From: Gammaproteobacteria bacterium
Lineage (GTDB): Bacteria; Pseudomonadota; Gammaproteobacteria; Legionellales; Legionellaceae
Assembly (NCBI GenBank): GCA_024742995.1
Contig: JANSXK010000006.1
Location: 54,776 to 118,775, forward strand
Length of the DNA: 64,000 nt
Direction: 5' to 3'
Below the pieces are notes generated by a model. The model was not told the origin of the DNA, searched no databases, and saw only the letters and a program-made list of their open reading frames with translations. Shown piece by piece: positions 1 to 9,195 of this stretch (its first letter is position 1; each line of letters starts with the position of its first letter). The translations under genes were made by a program, and so were the position numbers.

Positions 1-1
1 T

Positions 2-451
2 TCAGCAGGTGTGTTGTCGCTGGGCGCTGCAGCAACTGTGGGTACGCTAGGGACTGCTGCCGCGGCGGGATTTGCGGGGGGGTTGACCTTGCATGCTCCA
101 GCGATAGCTTTGCGTCTATGCCTGCATAAATATGGCGTCTTCGATCAGGCGCATCGTGGATTGGTCGCAGCGGTTGATTTATCGTTGCTTGCATTGACCA
201 TGCCTGTGGGCGCTTGGATGTTGGGTCTTGCGGTGCAACCTTTCGTCATTGCAGCAGCAGTCGCTGTGTTACTACATGTGCTTTACAATTGCTTGCAAGC
301 TGTTTTTGGCCTTCGGCAAGCTCAGCGCGAGCAACAGAGCTGGAGGACCCCAGAGCCGATGACCAGCATTCTTAGTGACTCATTAACGAGCAGTAGGCAC
401 CAAAACATTGATGAGAGCGAGGTTACTTTGGCAATAGGAAGTTTTTGCTAG
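2..451 (+). CDS. C-terminal part of a membrane protein of unknown function
   Basis: The reading frame is open to the left edge, so the gene most likely starts outside the window; a GTG at 11 is only a possible internal start. The visible 149 residues are rich in Ala, Gly and Leu, with one hydrophobic stretch near the beginning and a hydrophobic hairpin around residues 50-95 of the visible part. They are followed by a polar, Ser/Thr-rich tail of about 45 residues. No family is recognised. The layout (hydrophobic hairpin, soluble tail, singleton beside housekeeping genes) resembles the hairpin proteins at 39.0, 48.6, 51.1, 51.8 and 53.1 kb. Stop TAG at 449-451. Confidence 0.5.
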   Translation, partial: SAGVLSLGAAATVGTLGTAAAAGFAGGLTLHAPAIALRLCLHKYGVFDQAHRGLVAAVDLSLLALTMPVGAWMLGLAVQPFVIAAAVAVLLHVLYNCLQAVFGLRQAQREQQSWRTPEPMTSILSDSLTSSRHQNIDESEVTLAIGSFC

Positions 452-477
452 GTGCTAGGTTTTGGGCGCGCATTACG

Positions 478-1380
478 CTAAGCTTGATTTGCCAGCAAAG
501 CATTGGCGACTTTGGATTGGTTTTTGCGGCCTAGAATTTTACAAATCATATCGCCTGCGTTGACGATTTTAAAAATGTCAATGCCGGTGGGTATGCCGAT
601 GCCGTGCATCAAATACAGCACATCTTCCGTGGCGACATTGCCGCTGGCGCCTCTGGCGTAAGGACAGCCACCTAAACCTGCGACCGCGCTGTCAAAACGG
701 CGGATACCACAATTTAACGCTTCGTGAATATTGGCGATGGCTTGACCATACGTGTCATGAAAGTGCATAGCCAATTGATTGAGCGGGATATCGGGACTTA
801 AGGTTGTGATCAAGTCTTTGGTTTGTTTGGCGGTACCCACGCCAATGGTGTCACCTAAATCGATCTCATCGACCCCCAGCGCCATTAATTTTTGCGCGAC
901 TTTAGCCACTTGTGAGGGTGAAATATCACCCTCGTAAGGGCAACCCAATGCACAAGAAATATAAGCGCGTACCCAAATATTATGCCGTTTCGCCTCTGCC
1001 ATGACAGGTTCAAATCTTGCAATGCTTTCATCAATAGAGCAGCGAATATTGTGTTGGTTAAAACTTTCACTGGCCGCGGTAAAAATTGCAATTTCTTTGA
1101 CGTCTGCTTGTAGGCCTTGCTGCATACCACGTTCATTAGGAATGAGTGCGGAATAGTGGATGTTTGGATTTTTTTCAATGGAACGAAACACCAGATCATT
1201 GTCAGCCAATTGCATGATTGCTTTAGGTGACACGAAGCTCGTGACTTCGATATGTTGTAATCCCGTTTGACTTAATAAATTAATAAAATCTATTTTATAT
1301 TTGCTTTGCACAAATACAGCTTCATTTTGTAGTCCGTCTCGAGGGCCAACTTCTAAAATGGTTACCTCAGCCTGGGTCAT
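478..1380 (-). CDS. mvaB: Hydroxymethylglutaryl-CoA lyase
   Basis: Cleaves 3-hydroxy-3-methylglutaryl-CoA to acetyl-CoA and acetoacetate, the last step of leucine breakdown. The 300-residue length is normal for the bacterial enzyme. It is a TIM-barrel of the HMGL-like family: the N-terminal EVGPRDGLQNE motif (10-20) holds metal and substrate ligands, His206 and His208 lie in AMHFHDTYG, and the catalytic cysteine is Cys239 in GLGGCPYARGASGN. The ATG overlaps the mccA stop codon by four bases (ATGA), so translation is probably coupled. It is the last gene of the minus-strand operon that starts at 7246. Confidence 0.95.
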   Translation of the reverse strand: MTQAEVTILEVGPRDGLQNEAVFVQSKYKIDFINLLSQTGLQHIEVTSFVSPKAIMQLADNDLVFRSIEKNPNIHYSALIPNERGMQQGLQADVKEIAIFTAASESFNQHNIRCSIDESIARFEPVMAEAKRHNIWVRAYISCALGCPYEGDISPSQVAKVAQKLMALGVDEIDLGDTIGVGTAKQTKDLITTLSPDIPLNQLAMHFHDTYGQAIANIHEALNCGIRRFDSAVAGLGGCPYARGASGNVATEDVLYLMHGIGIPTGIDIFKIVNAGDMICKILGRKNQSKVANALLANQA

Positions 1381-3335
1381 AACGGCTCCAACGCTGCTAA
1401 GGTGACGCCTTCTTGGACTTGTGTCCCCACAGGATAAAAAATTTCTTGCACGGTGCCGGCATTGGGTGCACGGATTGTGTGCTCCATTTTCATCGCTTCT
1501 AAGACCATTAATGCGTCTCCTGGTGCGACCTCTTCACCTAATTGTTTTAAAATGGCGACCACGGTACCAGGCATGGGGGCTGTTAATTGGGCAGCGTGCA
1601 AGCTTTGATCTTGCTGTTGTTGACGCTCCAAATGGCAGACTTCCACCGGACCTTGTTCTAAATATAACGTGAGGGTTTTGTCTAAGCGATCGTAATATAG
1701 TTGGTGCCGATCATAGCCGTTATCATATTGAAGCGTGTCTGGACCACAGTTGATGGTGACATTTTGCGATGTTGCAGCGTCGATATCGGTGATGGTGAAC
1801 TGATCTAAGGTTTTGGGGGTAATACGTAGCGCAATGGTTTGATCCAAACAGCGAAAATGCCATACCCAATGGGTGTTCAAATGCATTTGCCAGGAAAAAC
1901 TGTCTTGGTAGAGTGGATCCAATTGTGACGATATTTTTGCATATTCAATAGCGGCTGCCAGGAATACAGCTTGGGTGATATTGCTCGAGGGTAGTTCGAT
2001 GGCAACATCGTTTAAAAAATGTGTGGTAAACGTATTGGCCAAAAACTCAGGGTGGCGCAGGATTGCCAAAAGAAAGGCACGATTGGTTTTGACCCCACCG
2101 ATTTGGTACTGTTGTAATGCAGCACAAGCGCGTTGGATGGCATCGCCCCGTTGAGTGCCCCACGCAATAATTTTGGCAATCATCGGATCATAATACATGG
2201 AAATATCCGAATGTTCGGCAACACCGGTGTCAATGCGGACATGTGCATCACAGGGTGCTCTTAAGAATCGAATCTGGCCAATAGAGGGCATAAAATCATG
2301 CGCTGGATCCTCGGCATACAAGCGGCATTCAACGGCATGACCCTTGGCTTGAATTTCAGATTGTTGGCAGGGTAGGGGTTGATTGGCGGCAATGTTGAGT
2401 TGCCACGCGACCAAATCCAAGCCGGTGATCATTTCTGTCACCGGATGTTCGACCTGTAGGCGTGTATTCATTTCCATGAAATAAAATTGTTCTTTATCAT
2501 CCACCAAGCATTCCACCGTACCGGCGCCACGGTAGTCGATGGCTTTGGCCACCTCAATCGCTGCATCTGTCATTTTTTTACGTAATTTGGACGGGAGATC
2601 TAGAGCAGGGGCTTCCTCAATGACTTTTTGATGGCGACGTTGAATCGAGCAATCGCGTTCAAATAGATGCACCACGTCACCAAAATTATCTGCCATGATT
2701 TGAACTTCGATATGACGTGGGTTTTGAATGAGTTTTTCAAGAATCATGGTGTCATCACCAAAACTGGATAGCGACTCACGCCGGGCGGAGGAGAGTGCTT
2801 CTAAAAATTCCTTGGCTGAGGTGACGGCGCGCATGCCTTTGCCGCCTCCACCGCTGGCAGCTTTGATGAGGATAGGAAATCCCATTTGTTTGGCTTCATT
2901 CAAGAGCCGATCGTCCGTTTGATCCTCGCCATGATAGCCAGGAATCAACGGTACGTTTGTTTTTTCTAAATATTCTTTAGACAAACGTTTTGAGCCCATG
3001 ACTTCTAATGCTTGTATGGGTGGGCCAACAAAGACAATGTTTGCATCTAAGCACGCTCTGGCAAATTCAGAGTTTTCGGATAAAAAACCATAGCCTGGGT
3101 GAATGGCGTCAACACCAGTGCTTTTAGCAATCTGCAAAATGGCTGGAATATTCAAATAACTATCCATCGCGGATGGGGGTCCGAGGTAAAAGGCTTCATC
3201 GGCGTCTTGGACATGCAAACTATGTCTATCGGCAGCAGAATACACTGCAACGGTGCTGATACTCATTTGGCGCGCTGTGCGGATGACGCGACAGGCAATT
3301 TCTCCACGATTAGCAATCAATAGCTTGCGAAACAT
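1377..3335 (-). CDS. mccA: Methylcrotonyl-CoA carboxylase, biotin-containing alpha subunit
   Basis: ATP-dependent carboxylation of biotin, which passes the carboxyl group to 3-methylcrotonyl-CoA through the beta subunit. Domains in order: biotin carboxylase (about 1-445, starting MFRKLLIANRGEIACR, with the glycine-rich ATP loop AASGGGGKGMR), a linker, and a C-terminal biotinyl domain with the AMKM motif whose Lys616 would carry biotin. The frame is open 23 codons further upstream, but the family N-terminus matches the ATG at 3335, giving 652 residues. It starts 2 bases after the hydratase stop and overlaps mvaB. Propionyl- or geranyl-CoA carboxylase is possible from this chain alone; the operon argues for methylcrotonyl-CoA. 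Confidence 0.93.
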   Translation of the reverse strand: MFRKLLIANRGEIACRVIRTARQMSISTVAVYSAADRHSLHVQDADEAFYLGPPSAMDSYLNIPAILQIAKSTGVDAIHPGYGFLSENSEFARACLDANIVFVGPPIQALEVMGSKRLSKEYLEKTNVPLIPGYHGEDQTDDRLLNEAKQMGFPILIKAASGGGGKGMRAVTSAKEFLEALSSARRESLSSFGDDTMILEKLIQNPRHIEVQIMADNFGDVVHLFERDCSIQRRHQKVIEEAPALDLPSKLRKKMTDAAIEVAKAIDYRGAGTVECLVDDKEQFYFMEMNTRLQVEHPVTEMITGLDLVAWQLNIAANQPLPCQQSEIQAKGHAVECRLYAEDPAHDFMPSIGQIRFLRAPCDAHVRIDTGVAEHSDISMYYDPMIAKIIAWGTQRGDAIQRACAALQQYQIGGVKTNRAFLLAILRHPEFLANTFTTHFLNDVAIELPSSNITQAVFLAAAIEYAKISSQLDPLYQDSFSWQMHLNTHWVWHFRCLDQTIALRITPKTLDQFTITDIDAATSQNVTINCGPDTLQYDNGYDRHQLYYDRLDKTLTLYLEQGPVEVCHLERQQQQDQSLHAAQLTAPMPGTVVAILKQLGEEVAPGDALMVLEAMKMEHTIRAPNAGTVQEIFYPVGTQVQEGVTLAALEPL

Positions 3336-3337
3336 AA

Positions 3338-4096
3338 TTATCCTTTTAAAAATAAGTGCAGCGCATCTTGGGCTTCTGGAGAGACCCGGAGACGTGCAAT
3401 CCATGCTGCTGTTAAGGTGAGCATCGCCTCATCAATGGGTTGATGATCAACGGCGCGAACCAAAGATTTGGCTTCTTGCAGTGCTTGTTGTGGTAAATTG
3501 GCCAGGTGTTTGGCATGTGCAAACCCTTCTTGGTGTAATGACTCTTCGTTTATAATTTTATGTACCAATTGTAACGCTTGTGCTTCTGGCGCATGAAAGA
3601 TTTCTGCAGACATAAACAAAGCAGTTGCAGTGCGTGCGCCTATGGCTTTGATCACATACGGACTGATTACGGCGGGCAGTAAGCCTAGCTTCACTTCTGA
3701 AAAGCAAAATTTGGCGGTGTCAGTGGCGAAAGCAATATCACAAGCACAGATCAACCCAAGCCCACCTCCGTAAGTTGCGCCGTGTACCAATGCAAGCGTC
3801 GGTTTCGGGCTTTGGTAGAGTTTATGCAAAATATTGGCAAATCGTAACGCGTCAGCCTGGTTATCCGCTTCATCCAAATCACTCATGCGTTTCATCCAAG
3901 CCAAATCAGCACCAGCAGAAAAATGGCGGCCGTTGGCTTTGAGCACAATGACTCGGCTATCTTCGTGAGCGTACGCTTGATCCAATGCGTCGTCTAAAAG
4001 CTCTAAAAAAGCATCATCAAACGCATTATGTTTTTCAATATGATTGAAGGTGATGGTCCACACGTGATCTGAGTATTCGCTAAGTAGTTTCGTCAT
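3338..4096 (-). CDS. liuC: Methylglutaconyl-CoA hydratase (crotonase family)
   Basis: Should hydrate 3-methylglutaconyl-CoA to HMG-CoA, between the carboxylase and the lyase. The 252 residues form one crotonase domain: the oxyanion-hole segments HFSAGADLAWM (about 58-68) and GATYGGGLGL (about 106-115), then SEVKLGLLPAVISPYV, typical of the gammaproteobacterial methylglutaconyl-CoA hydratase branch. It lies 3 bases after mccB and 2 before mccA. Sequence alone would also fit a general enoyl-CoA hydratase; the operon decides. Confidence 0.9.
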   Translation of the reverse strand: MTKLLSEYSDHVWTITFNHIEKHNAFDDAFLELLDDALDQAYAHEDSRVIVLKANGRHFSAGADLAWMKRMSDLDEADNQADALRFANILHKLYQSPKPTLALVHGATYGGGLGLICACDIAFATDTAKFCFSEVKLGLLPAVISPYVIKAIGARTATALFMSAEIFHAPEAQALQLVHKIINEESLHQEGFAHAKHLANLPQQALQEAKSLVRAVDHQPIDEAMLTLTAAWIARLRVSPEAQDALHLFLKG

Positions 4097-4099
4097 GAT

Positions 4100-5707
4100 T
4101 TACATCCTAAATACACCAAATTGCGTCGGTTTTATCGGCGCATTGAGGCTTGCTGCAATGCTCAGGCCTAAGATTTTGCGGGTATCTTCGGGGGCAATCA
4201 CGCCATCATCCCACAATCTGGCGCTCGCATAGTAGGGATCACCTTGTGTCTCATATTGTTGCCGCAATTGCGCTTTAAATGCTTCTTCTTCTTTGGCTGG
4301 CCAAGGTTTATCTTGTTTGAGATATTTTTCTCGATTGATTTCTGCCAAGACCGAGGCGGCTTGTTCGCCGCCCATGACGGAAATCCGTGCATTTGGCCAA
4401 GACCATAAAAAATTAGGGGAATAAGCACGTCCGCACATGGCGTAATTGCCAGCACCAAAGCTACCTCCGACGATCACGGTGAATTTGGGCACGGCAGCCG
4501 AAGCCACAGCTGTCACCATTTTCGCGCCATGTTTAGCAATGCCGGCGGCTTCGTATTTGCTGCCTACCATAAAGCCCGTGATGTTTTGTAAAAAGACCAA
4601 AGGAATACCGCGTTGCGCGCATAATTGAATGAAATGAGCGCCTTTGACTGCCGATTCGCCAAATAAAATACCATTATTGGCGACGATACCGACGGGATAT
4701 CCGTACAAATGGGCAAATCCGCAGACCAATGTCGTGCCATATAATGCTTTGAACTCATCAAACTCAGAACCGTCGACAATGCGCGCAATGATTTCGCGGC
4801 AGTCGATTGGTTTGCGAGGATCAACTGGAATGATGCCGTATAATTCTTTCGGATCATACAGCGGTTCCCGATTAGCAATGCGTTGCAAGGCGTGTGGTTG
4901 AGGTCGATTCAATGCTTTAACCGCGTCACGCGTCAATGCCAAGGCATGCGCATCATCATCGGCATAATAATCTGCAACCCCGGATTGGCGGCAATGTACA
5001 TCAGCACCACCCAATTCTTCTGCAGAGATGACTTCACCGGTGGCGGCTTTGACCAAAGGAGGCCCTCCAAGGAAGATGGTGGATTGTTCGCGTACCATGA
5101 TGGCGATATCGGCCATTGCTGGGACATAGGCACCACCTGCGGTACAAGAGCCCATCACAACAGCGATTTGTGGGATATTTTTGGCAGATAAATTGGCTTG
5201 ATTATAAAAAATGCGTCCGAAATGATCGCGATCTGGGAAGACTTGATCTTGCAGGGGTAAAAAAGCGCCACCAGAATCAACAATGTACACGCAAGGGATG
5301 TGATTTTCATTGGCTATTTCTTGCGCGCGCAGATGTTTTTTCACCGTTAATGGGAAATAAGTGCCGCCTTTAACGGTGGCATCATTGATGGCAATGAGAC
5401 AATCTTGTCCAGCAATTTTTCCTAAGCCTGTGATGATGCCGGCCGCGGGCAGGGGATCATCGTAGACTTGATAGGCCGCCAATTGTGATAATTCTAAAAA
5501 AGGGCTGCCGGGATCAATAAGTTGTGCCAAGCGTTCTCTCGGTAAGAGTTTGCCATGTTGGCGATGGCGCTCACGTGCGCGTTCTCCGCCGCCTTCTGCG
5601 ATGGTGGCAATGGTGGTTTGTAATGTGCTAACCAACGCGTCCATAGCAGCGGCATTGGAGCGGAATTCTTGCGATTGTGGATTGATGTCAGTACTTAAGA
5701 CGGCCAT
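4100..5707 (-). CDS. mccB: Methylcrotonyl-CoA carboxylase, carboxyltransferase beta subunit
   Basis: Transfers the carboxyl group from biotin on MccA to 3-methylcrotonyl-CoA. It is 535 residues long, with the two crotonase-like carboxyltransferase halves expected of acyl-CoA carboxylase beta chains; glycine-rich acyl-CoA and biotin binding segments include the [14 protein letters not shown] and [15 protein letters not shown] stretches. The start at 5707 is chosen over an upstream ATG at 5767 because an AAGGAT ribosome-binding site precedes it and the family N-terminus ([15 protein letters not shown]) begins there. The longer frame would run into the preceding membrane-protein gene. Operon partner of liuC and mccA. 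Confidence 0.94.
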   Translation of the reverse strand: MAVLSTDINPQSQEFRSNAAAMDALVSTLQTTIATIAEGGGERARERHRQHGKLLPRERLAQLIDPGSPFLELSQLAAYQVYDDPLPAAGIITGLGKIAGQDCLIAINDATVKGGTYFPLTVKKHLRAQEIANENHIPCVYIVDSGGAFLPLQDQVFPDRDHFGRIFYNQANLSAKNIPQIAVVMGSCTAGGAYVPAMADIAIMVREQSTIFLGGPPLVKAATGEVISAEELGGADVHCRQSGVADYYADDDAHALALTRDAVKALNRPQPHALQRIANREPLYDPKELYGIIPVDPRKPIDCREIIARIVDGSEFDEFKALYGTTLVCGFAHLYGYPVGIVANNGILFGESAVKGAHFIQLCAQRGIPLVFLQNITGFMVGSKYEAAGIAKHGAKMVTAVASAAVPKFTVIVGGSFGAGNYAMCGRAYSPNFLWSWPNARISVMGGEQAASVLAEINREKYLKQDKPWPAKEEEAFKAQLRQQYETQGDPYYASARLWDDGVIAPEDTRKILGLSIAASLNAPIKPTQFGVFRM

Positions 5708-5718
5708 GATTACAATCC

Positions 5719-6048
5719 TTATTGGCTTAATAAACGTGAAACAGCCGCAATGATCCAAAGTACCCAAACAGCTTGAATCAAATACGGGGGCATTTTATTT
5801 TTGATGAGTCGATAGGCAATGGTTGGGATCGCGAGAATCACGATAGGCGTCAACGCTAATGCCACAATTTGTCTGAGTCGCAGGCCTAACGCAGTAGCGC
5901 CATCAATGAAATCAAGATAGTAATTGAGCTCAACATTGACCAGGGTGACCCACGAGGCTATTTCACGTGAGTAAGACGCGTAGAAGATGATAACAACGGT
6001 CAAAACACAGTAAGCGGCGTAGAGGAAATAAGTTTCGGGCTTGCTCAT
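5719..6048 (-). CDS. Small inner-membrane protein inside the leucine operon
   Basis: 109 residues with three likely membrane segments (about 8-25, 63-83 and 88-106) and short loops; no family recognised. It sits 10 bases after the thiolase stop and 11 before mccB in the same direction, so it is almost certainly co-transcribed with the leucine genes. A role linked to them, for example in transport or electron transfer, is only a guess from position. Confidence 0.75.
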   Translation of the reverse strand: MSKPETYFLYAAYCVLTVVIIFYASYSREIASWVTLVNVELNYYLDFIDGATALGLRLRQIVALALTPIVILAIPTIAYRLIKNKMPPYLIQAVWVLWIIAAVSRLLSQ

Positions 6049-6058
6049 GACGTGATCC

Positions 6059-7246
6059 TTATACCATTAACTCAATGGCCATAGCTGTTGCTTCACCACC
6101 ACCAATGCATAATGCAGCAATGCCTTTGGTTTTTTGGTGTGTTTGTAACGCATGGATTAACGTGACCAAAATTCTGGCGCCAGAAGCACCGATAGGATGG
6201 CCAAGCGCGCATGCACCTCCGTGAATGTTAACACGCTTCGGATCGAGTTCTAAGCTTTTAATGGCTGCCATGGTTACCACCGCAAACGCTTCATTGATTT
6301 CGTACAAATCCACATCTTGGGGTTGCCAGCCAGCGCGTTCCATGACTTTTTTGATGGCGCCGATGGGGGCTGTGGTAAATTGTTGTGGTTCTTGGGATAG
6401 AGTGCTGTGGGCGACAATTCTAGCCAATGGCGTTAAGCCACGTTGTTCAGCGTCTGATGCGCGCATCAAAATTAACGTAGCTGCGCCATCTGCAATGGAA
6501 CTGGAGCTGGCGGCAGTCACCGTGCCCTCAGGATCAAACACGGGTTTGAGTTGTGACACTTTGGCAATTTTACTTTGATCAGGATTTTCATCTTGCGCAA
6601 TAATTGTTTCACCTTTACGTGTGGTTAGGGTGACGGGGGTGATTTCAGCAGCAAATGCATCTGAGGCTTGCGCTGCCAGGGCGCGTTGCATGGATTCTAT
6701 CGCAAATTCGTCTTGTTGACCGCGATCTAGCTGATATTCTTTGGCGGTGTTATCCGCAAAACACCCCATGGCTTTTCCGCGATCATACGCATCTTCTAAG
6801 CCATCAAGAAACATATGATCCTTGATTTCTCCGTGGCCTAGGCGATAACCAGTGCGGGCTTTGCTGAGTAAATAAGGGGCCAAACTCATGTTTTCCATCC
6901 CAGAGGCTATCACAATATTTGCTGAGCCTGCTTGAATCAAATCATGCGCCATCATCACGGCTTTCATGCCTGAGCCACACATTTTATTGATGGTAGTCGC
7001 ACCAGTACTGTAAGGCATGTTGGCAAAAATAGCTGCTTGTCGTGCAGGAGCTTGACCAATACCTGCTTGTAAAACACAGCCCGAAATCACCTCATCAATA
7101 TCGTTGGGTGATAATTTCACGGATTCGAGCGCGCCGCTATGAGCGATGCTGCCCAACTTTGGCGCAGATACAGTGGATAATCCTCCTAAAAAAGCACCAA
7201 TAGGCGTTCTTTTGGCGGCAACAATAACGATGTCATCCGATTTCAT
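6059..7246 (-). CDS. Acetyl-CoA C-acetyltransferase (thiolase)
   Basis: Thiolase of 395 residues that makes or breaks acetoacetyl-CoA. Visible catalytic residues: nucleophilic Cys90 in NKMCGSGMKAV, the His of GHPIGASGARI, and the second Cys in CIGGGEATAM near the end. The start at 7246 (MKSDDIVIVAAKRTPIG) matches the family; a frame running 48 codons further upstream would overlap the divergent gene. As first gene of the leucine operon it could close the pathway by cleaving acetoacetyl-CoA made from the lyase product acetoacetate. A role in poly-hydroxybutyrate synthesis or fatty acid oxidation cannot be excluded. No isovaleryl-CoA dehydrogenase is in the operon. Confidence 0.9.
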   Translation of the reverse strand: MKSDDIVIVAAKRTPIGAFLGGLSTVSAPKLGSIAHSGALESVKLSPNDIDEVISGCVLQAGIGQAPARQAAIFANMPYSTGATTINKMCGSGMKAVMMAHDLIQAGSANIVIASGMENMSLAPYLLSKARTGYRLGHGEIKDHMFLDGLEDAYDRGKAMGCFADNTAKEYQLDRGQQDEFAIESMQRALAAQASDAFAAEITPVTLTTRKGETIIAQDENPDQSKIAKVSQLKPVFDPEGTVTAASSSSIADGAATLILMRASDAEQRGLTPLARIVAHSTLSQEPQQFTTAPIGAIKKVMERAGWQPQDVDLYEINEAFAVVTMAAIKSLELDPKRVNIHGGACALGHPIGASGARILVTLIHALQTHQKTKGIAALCIGGGEATAMAIELMV

Positions 7247-7315
7247 ACTATTCCTTTTGTCTGAATCTTGGGTATATACTATACTTCCTGGACGGATTTG
7301 GGAAGAAAGAAAAGA

Positions 7316-8008
7316 ATGACAACCATGAATCGTACCGTGCTTTGGGGTCATCATTTGGATGAATATCTTGATATGTTCCATTTGCCGCAAGCGGCGCTGA
7401 CCACGAGTTTCTTAGAATTCCAAAGTGGTGCCAGCGCATTTCAGTTTGAATTAAAGGAACAAGCTGCACATTTGGTGAGTTATGATGATTGGTTTGCGCT
7501 TGATAAATCTGCATTACAGCGTGAAGTTGAGCGTAGTTTCGAAACACGCCTGAAACAAATTCAAGCGCGTCCACACGCTTTTGATTTGACGCGTTACGGT
7601 GATTTAGAACAATTGGTTGCCTATCGACGCCAAGGCATGCGTCAATTTTTCCAAGATTATGATCAAGGTCATGCCGAAGGACGTTATTTGTCTGCAGCGC
7701 AAACGGCACTCCCTTTTGAGGATTTCTTTTTTGATTACGCGGTGAGCTCGCATTATTTTTTCTTGGCTTCAGCACCACAAACGCCTGAATACCATATCCA
7801 AACGATTGCAGAATTGGCGCGGGTTGCCAAAGAAGTGCGGGTGTTTCCACTGGTAGATTCGCAGGGGGTGCCATCTGCTTTATTAGGTCCTGTGATATTA
7901 GGGTTACAGCAAAAGAATTATGGCATAGAAGTTCGTGATGTGGCTTATCATCTACAGCCACAAGGTAACGCCATGTTGCGGGTGTGGGCACAGCAGTGTT
8001 CTGTTTAG
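7316..8008 (+). CDS. Methyltransferase-like protein with degenerate SAM motif
   Basis: 230 residues. The C-terminal half (ALPFEDFFFDYAVSSHYFF, then AKEVRVFPLVD) closely follows the later motifs of a class I SAM-dependent methyltransferase family. The segment where the glycine-rich motif I should lie reads FLEFQSGASAFQFEL, missing the usual DxGxGxG pattern. It may be a poor or inactive methyltransferase. The start at 7316 is preceded by GGAAGAAAG; an ATG at 7325 is the alternative. Transcribed divergently from the thiolase operon (69-base gap) and followed after one base by the nucleotidyltransferase-like gene, so the two are probably one operon. Confidence 0.7.
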   Translation: MTTMNRTVLWGHHLDEYLDMFHLPQAALTTSFLEFQSGASAFQFELKEQAAHLVSYDDWFALDKSALQREVERSFETRLKQIQARPHAFDLTRYGDLEQLVAYRRQGMRQFFQDYDQGHAEGRYLSAAQTALPFEDFFFDYAVSSHYFFLASAPQTPEYHIQTIAELARVAKEVRVFPLVDSQGVPSALLGPVILGLQQKNYGIEVRDVAYHLQPQGNAMLRVWAQQCSV

Positions 8009-8009
8009 C

Positions 8010-9152
8010 ATGAGAATCAAGCTATTTCGTTCATTGGCGTCTGTTCGGGGCCACACCCAAGATTTTTTTTACCAATGCTTGCATGCGTTCGTACATTCGG
8101 CGCCATCGCCGCTATTAGACGCTGAATTGTCGCTTCCTCTACTGCAATATTTGGTCGAAAAGCATCATCTGAATTTAATCTTCATGCGTTTATTTCAAGA
8201 CGAACCCGCTGTGATTACGATGCTGAGTGCACAATCGACAGTCAATGCTATGATGGAGCGTTATTTACGCATGATGCGTGGCATGTTTGACGTCTTGGAT
8301 ACACTGCAAAAACAAGCCATTCAGCCTATCATATTGAAAGGTATCCCGTTAAATACCCAACTCTACGGTGCGCAATGTTTACGTATGATGAGTGATGTGG
8401 ATGTGTTGATAAAACCTGATGAACTGATGATGGCGCATGATTGCTTGCTACAATTAGGTTATCAACGACACTCTTTCCTTAATCCCTCAGATTTGGTTCA
8501 CGACTACGCGTTTTTGATGGATCATGTCAGTGAGTTGCTTTACATCCATCCTAAAACCCGTATCGCCATCGATTTAAAATGGCGTTTATCGCCCGTATTT
8601 TGCCGTGCATCAAATTGGTTTGATCGCAGCAAAATCTCCGAAATCACCCTGTTCTCTCAAAAAATTAATATCCTAAATCACGAGCAAAATTTCCTTTATT
8701 TAGCGATGCATGCTGCAAAACATGGTTGGGAAAAATTGAAATGGTTGCTTGATTTGGCTGCCTTCTACCAAAAAATGCCACTGTGTTGGCCAACGGTGAT
8801 TTCTTTGGCGCAAGAGGCTCACGCTGTTCGCCCTTTGTTGGAAGCGACCTTATTGTTGCAATACGTGCTACAAACCAAGACAAAACATGTGCCACACACT
8901 GTTTTAGATGGTGTCATGACGCGCTTGCGGTTACATTGTATGCGATCGCAATGGGATCAAAAGCCTCCAAAAACAATATACAAAAATGTAATTTCGGCTT
9001 TGTTTTTATATTCAAACTTGGCCCAAAAAAAAGAATATATGATTCAATTGATTTTATTAAGAACAAATGCATTGCGGCGGATTGGCCAATTCAAAAAACC
9101 ATCCGCATTCAAACTGGTGTTCAAAAAATTGATGCCTTTCGTGGCCAGATAG
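8010..9152 (+). CDS. Nucleotidyltransferase-fold protein (NTP_transf_5 type)
   Basis: 380 residues. The core IILKGIPLNTQLYG (107-120) followed by MSDVDVLI (127-134) matches the LKG...DxDxL signature of the uncharacterised NTP_transf_5 family, with two acidic residues able to bind metal. Proteins of this family are found in RiPP clusters, including lasso clusters with an HPr-kinase-like enzyme such as the paeninodin type (established knowledge). Here the lasso cluster begins 1.6 kb downstream, which makes a tailoring role possible but unproven. It starts 1 base after the preceding stop codon; no clear ribosome-binding site, so translational coupling is likely. Confidence 0.7.
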   Translation: MRIKLFRSLASVRGHTQDFFYQCLHAFVHSAPSPLLDAELSLPLLQYLVEKHHLNLIFMRLFQDEPAVITMLSAQSTVNAMMERYLRMMRGMFDVLDTLQKQAIQPIILKGIPLNTQLYGAQCLRMMSDVDVLIKPDELMMAHDCLLQLGYQRHSFLNPSDLVHDYAFLMDHVSELLYIHPKTRIAIDLKWRLSPVFCRASNWFDRSKISEITLFSQKINILNHEQNFLYLAMHAAKHGWEKLKWLLDLAAFYQKMPLCWPTVISLAQEAHAVRPLLEATLLLQYVLQTKTKHVPHTVLDGVMTRLRLHCMRSQWDQKPPKTIYKNVISALFLYSNLAQKKEYMIQLILLRTNALRRIGQFKKPSAFKLVFKKLMPFVAR

Positions 9153-9195
9153 AACGCTGGCCAAAGTTTATAAGCTTTTATAGTGCCATTTGGTG

